Both the position numbers and the translations under genes were made by a program. From contig JACZWD010000122.1 of the NCBI GenBank assembly GCA_022572335.1, positions 1 to 8,030 of the forward strand: 8,030 nucleotides of DNA, written 5' to 3'. This stretch comes from Pseudomonadota bacterium. Its GTDB lineage: Bacteria; Pseudomonadota; Alphaproteobacteria; Rhodospirillales; 2-02-FULL-58-16. Positions within the stretch are counted from its first letter, which is position 1. The number at the start of each line of letters is the position of its first letter. This document shows positions 5,850-8,030 of the stretch, piece by piece. The notes beneath the pieces were generated by a model. That model searched no databases, was not told where the DNA came from, and worked only from the letters and a program-made list of their open reading frames with translations.

Positions 5850-6614
5850 CTACTGGCAACATTCGGCGATGGCCCAGAAGTCGTCGGCGTTCAGGCTGGC
5901 GCCGCCGATCAGGCCGCCGTCGATGTCGGGCAGCGCCATGAGTTCCCCGGCATTGGCCGGTTTTACCGAGCCGCCGTAGAGGATGCGCAGGCCGCCGGCC
6001 CCCCCTTCCCCGCCGCCGAGGCGGGCCGCCAGTTCGCCGCGGATCAGGGCGTGGACCTCCTGGACCTCGCCGGTGGTCGGCGTGCGGCCCGTGCCGATGG
6101 CCCACACGGGCTCATAGGCGATCACGGTGTTGGCGGCGGACGCGCCTTCGGGAAGGGAGCCCGCGAGCTGGCCCTTGACCACCTCCATGGTGTCGCCGGC
6201 GTCCCGCTGTGATGCGGTCTCGCCGATACAGACGATGGGCGTGAGGCCCGCGGCGAGGGCGGCTTCGGCCTTGACCTTCACCTGGGCGTCGGTCTCCGCG
6301 TGGTCGGTGCGGCGTTCGGAATGGCCGACGATGACGAAGGCGCAGCCCAGATCGGCCAGCATGGCGGCGCCGATGTCCCCCGTGTGGGCGCCTTTTTCGG
6401 CGCCGTGGCAGTCCTGTCCGCCAAGGGCGATGCCCGAGCCGGCAACGGCCGCCCCGACGCCGGCGACGAGGGTGAACGGCGGGCAGACGACCATGTCGAA
6501 GGCGGGACCGGTTTCCGCCTTCATGCGCTGCACCAGCGCCGATGCGAGGGCAAGGCCATCGCCCCGCAATCCGTTCATCTTCCAGTTGCCGGCGATCAGG
6601 GGGCGTCGGGCCAT
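5850..6614 (-). CDS. tpiA: Triosephosphate isomerase
   Basis: Interconverts dihydroxyacetone phosphate and glyceraldehyde 3-phosphate in glycolysis; cytoplasmic homodimer. Starting at the ATG at 6614 gives 254 residues, the usual length. Catalytic residues are all visible: Lys12 in AGNWKMN (8-14), His98 in VGHSERR (96-102), and Glu168 in AYEPVWAIGTG (166-176), which leads into the flexible loop 6. The phosphate-binding YGGSVKP (213-219) and GLIGGASL (234-241) follow. An in-frame GTG at 6626 would add four residues, but GGAG six nt before the ATG at 6614 favours the shorter form. A glycine-rich insertion (about 200-208) before strand 7 is slightly unusual. The gene ends with two close in-frame TAG codons. 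It is first in the leftward cluster and diverges from the ppiD-like gene. Confidence 0.98.
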   Translation of the reverse strand: MARRPLIAGNWKMNGLRGDGLALASALVQRMKAETGPAFDMVVCPPFTLVAGVGAAVAGSGIALGGQDCHGAEKGAHTGDIGAAMLADLGCAFVIVGHSERRTDHAETDAQVKVKAEAALAAGLTPIVCIGETASQRDAGDTMEVVKGQLAGSLPEGASAANTVIAYEPVWAIGTGRTPTTGEVQEVHALIRGELAARLGGGEGGAGGLRILYGGSVKPANAGELMALPDIDGGLIGGASLNADDFWAIAECCQ

Positions 6615-6640
6615 GTCCGTCTCCACTGCGCTGCACCGTT

Positions 6641-6775
6641 CGCGGCCCCCGGGGGAACCAGGGAGGTGCCCCCCCGGGCTATGGTTATGCGGGGGACGCC
6701 CCCGCGGCTCCCGGGGGGACCAGGGGGGTGTCCCCCCGGGCTATGGTTATGCGGGGGACGCCCCCGCGGCCCCCG
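6641..6775. repeat. 62-bp GC-rich structured tandem repeat in the tpiA leader region
   Basis: Two full copies (6641-6702 and 6703-6764) differ at only four bases, and the first 11 bases of a third copy follow (6765-6775). Each copy contains gcggggg-acg-cccccgc, a 7-bp stem with a 3-nt loop (6689-6705; again 6751-6767). Copy 2 also has a perfect 10-bp stem, cccgggggga (6710-6719) with tccccccggg (6731-6740). 62 is not a multiple of three, so it is not a coding repeat. It sits between the divergent starts of tpiA and the ppiD-like gene and, if the predicted tpiA promoter is right, is transcribed in the tpiA 5' leader. I do not recognise it as a named element. Confidence 0.93.
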
Positions 6776-6793
6776 AGCCCGGCGGCGTCGGTT

Positions 6794-6823
6794 TGTTTAG
6801 CACAAGGGGAAAGCCGCCTCCAA
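6794..6823 (-). promoter_or_regulatory. Candidate tpiA promoter
   Basis: On the minus strand TTGGAG (6823-6818), an 18-nt spacer and TAAACA (6799-6794) with an upstream TGC resembling an extended -10. Initiation near 6787 would give a leader of about 170 nt that includes the whole 62-bp repeat. The match is moderate, and it is the best I see upstream of tpiA. Confidence 0.35.
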
Positions 6824-6856
6824 CACCGCGAAGGGCCGACGGCGCCGATTACGAGG

Positions 6857-6885
6857 TTGCGGGGCTTAATGCGCGCTTTTATGAT
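6857..6885 (+). promoter_or_regulatory. Candidate promoter for the ppiD-like gene
   Basis: TTGCGG (6857-6862), a 17-nt spacer and TATGAT (6880-6885) make a good sigma-70-like promoter pointing at the ATG at 6953. Initiation around 6891-6893 gives a leader of about 60 nt. Confidence 0.6.
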
Positions 6886-6952
6886 GCGGCGCATCTCGCC
6901 GGGGAGCGCCGCGAAACGCGCCCCTCCATACCCACAACCACAGATCACGCCC

Positions 6953-8030
6953 ATGCTGGAAGCCATCCGCAAACGGACCGCCTCTATCTTCGTCAAGGGT
7001 CTCCTTGGCCTGCTCGTCGTCAGCTTCGCCATCTGGGGCATCGGCGACGTCTTTAGCCCCGGCTCCCGCACGACGGCGGTGGCCGAGGTCGGGGACGTGG
7101 AAATCCGGCCCGACAAGTTCAACACGGAATTCCAGCGTGAGATGAGACGCCTGCGCACCGTGTTCGGCGGCGATCTGGACCTGGAACGGGCGCGGGCCCT
7201 GGGGCTTCCGCACTCGGTGCTGGGCAGGATGATCAACGATATCCTGTTCGCCCAGGGCGCCGACGCCCTCGGCGTGGCCATCAGCGACGACCTGGTGTCC
7301 GGCGAGATCCGCGACACCCAGGCCTTCCGCAACATCCGCGGCACGTTCGACCGGGCCCGCTTCGAACAGTTCCTTCAGTCCGAGCGGTTGACCGAGGACG
7401 GATACGTCGCGCTGGTGCGCGGAAACCTGATGCGGACCCAGTTCCTGGACAGCTTTCAGGCCGGCGCGGCGGCGCCGCGCACGCTGGTGACGGCCATGTA
7501 CAATCACCGCCAGGAGAAGCGCATCGCCGACGTGCTCAGGGTGGCGGACGGCGCCATGACCGGCATCCCGGAACCCGACGAGGAGACCCTGGCCGCGTTT
7601 CACAAGGACAACGCGGGCCGCTTCACCGCGCCCGAATACCGGGCGCTCACCGTCGTCACCCTGACGGCGGAAGACCTGGCCAAGGAGATCGCCATCTCCG
7701 ATGAGGCGCTCCGAGAGGCCTTCGAGGCCCGCGAGGACGAGTTCGACCGGCCCGAGCGGCGCCGGCTGCAGATGATGGTGCTCGACGACGAGGACGCCGC
7801 CAAGCGCGCCTACGGCATGCTTGGCGAAGGCCGGGATTTCGCCGGCGTCGCCAAGGAGGTGGCGAACGCGGACGCCGAAACCCTGGATCTGGGTTGGGTC
7901 ACCCAGGATCAGCTCCTGCCCGAGCTCGCCGACGCCGTGTTCTCGCTCCAGGAAGGCCGGTACAGCGAGCCGGTGAAAAGCCCGCTCGGCTGGCACCTGC
8001 TGCGCCTTGTCGACGTGGAGGCGGCCCGCC
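6953..8030 (+). CDS. ppiD: PpiD/SurA-like peptidyl-prolyl isomerase, membrane-anchored periplasmic chaperone (partial)
   Basis: Helps newly exported proteins fold at the periplasmic face of the Sec channel. 359 codons are seen before the right edge; family members are commonly over 600 residues, so much of the C-terminal half is missing. The start MLEAIRKRTASIFVKGLLGLL matches the family: a short basic cytoplasmic tail, then one membrane helix (about 13-30, ending FAIWGIGDVF) as an uncleaved anchor. A SurA-type N-terminal chaperone domain follows (about 42-200, with VAEVGDVEI and NDILFAQGADALGVAISDD). From about 265 a parvulin-type domain begins, with LGWVTQDQLLPELADAVFSL (313-332) and SPLGWHLLRLVDV (343-355). 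No Shine-Dalgarno is visible before the ATG, so the start rests on the conserved N-terminus. It diverges from tpiA. In many alphaproteobacteria this gene leads into trp genes, but that lies outside the window. Confidence 0.92.
   Translation, partial: MLEAIRKRTASIFVKGLLGLLVVSFAIWGIGDVFSPGSRTTAVAEVGDVEIRPDKFNTEFQREMRRLRTVFGGDLDLERARALGLPHSVLGRMINDILFAQGADALGVAISDDLVSGEIRDTQAFRNIRGTFDRARFEQFLQSERLTEDGYVALVRGNLMRTQFLDSFQAGAAAPRTLVTAMYNHRQEKRIADVLRVADGAMTGIPEPDEETLAAFHKDNAGRFTAPEYRALTVVTLTAEDLAKEIAISDEALREAFEAREDEFDRPERRRLQMMVLDDEDAAKRAYGMLGEGRDFAGVAKEVANADAETLDLGWVTQDQLLPELADAVFSLQEGRYSEPVKSPLGWHLLRLVDVEAAR

Noticed and set aside
6300..6800. Plus-strand frames translating the 62-bp repeat into a Pro/Gly/Trp peptide
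   Set aside because: The period is not a multiple of three, and the frames run antisense through tpiA.
6866..7996. 376-codon minus-strand frame opposite the ppiD-like gene
   Set aside because: The plus strand encodes an intact PpiD N-terminus with a membrane anchor and parvulin start; the minus frame is its shadow.

Overview
The window is a high-GC, Gram-negative chromosomal segment, most likely alphaproteobacterial. LPS biosynthesis is shown by kdsA. The order tpiA-secG-pyrG-kdsA-eno on the minus strand, diverging from a ppiD-like gene on the plus strand, is a known alphaproteobacterial housekeeping arrangement. I infer the class from gene order, protein style and base composition; no species can be named.

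Layout from left to right. Positions 1-752 (minus strand) hold the N-terminal part of a gene that runs off the left edge. It encodes a secreted protein with a clear Sec signal peptide, a basic region and then glycine-rich 17-residue repeats, seen in the DNA as a 51-bp tandem array at 1-387. Upstream of it lies a very AT-rich island (about 901-1065, roughly 18% GC by hand count) carrying a good sigma-70-like promoter pointing at that gene. Positions 1066-1522 are a gene-poor spacer with a few hairpins. Positions 1523-6614 hold the housekeeping cluster, transcribed leftward: tpiA, secG, pyrG, kdsA, eno. Positions 6615-6952 are the divergent control region, with a GC-rich 62-bp tandem repeat and candidate promoters in both directions. 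From 6953 to the right edge is the N-terminal 359 codons of a PpiD/SurA-like periplasmic folding factor.

Functionally the cluster mixes glycolysis (tpiA, eno), protein export (secG), CTP synthesis (pyrG) and KDO synthesis for LPS (kdsA). CTP is used to activate KDO as CMP-KDO, and enolase makes the phosphoenolpyruvate that KdsA consumes, so kdsA, pyrG and eno are metabolically linked. kdsA and eno overlap by 4 bp. pyrG has its own near-consensus promoter so close to the start codon that its mRNA should be leaderless.

Most worth a second look: the secreted glycine-rich repeat protein with its AT-rich upstream island, the predicted leaderless pyrG promoter, and the structured 62-bp repeat lying in the probable tpiA leader. 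Nothing here proves a new multi-gene system; the repeat protein is the only gene I cannot assign to a known family.
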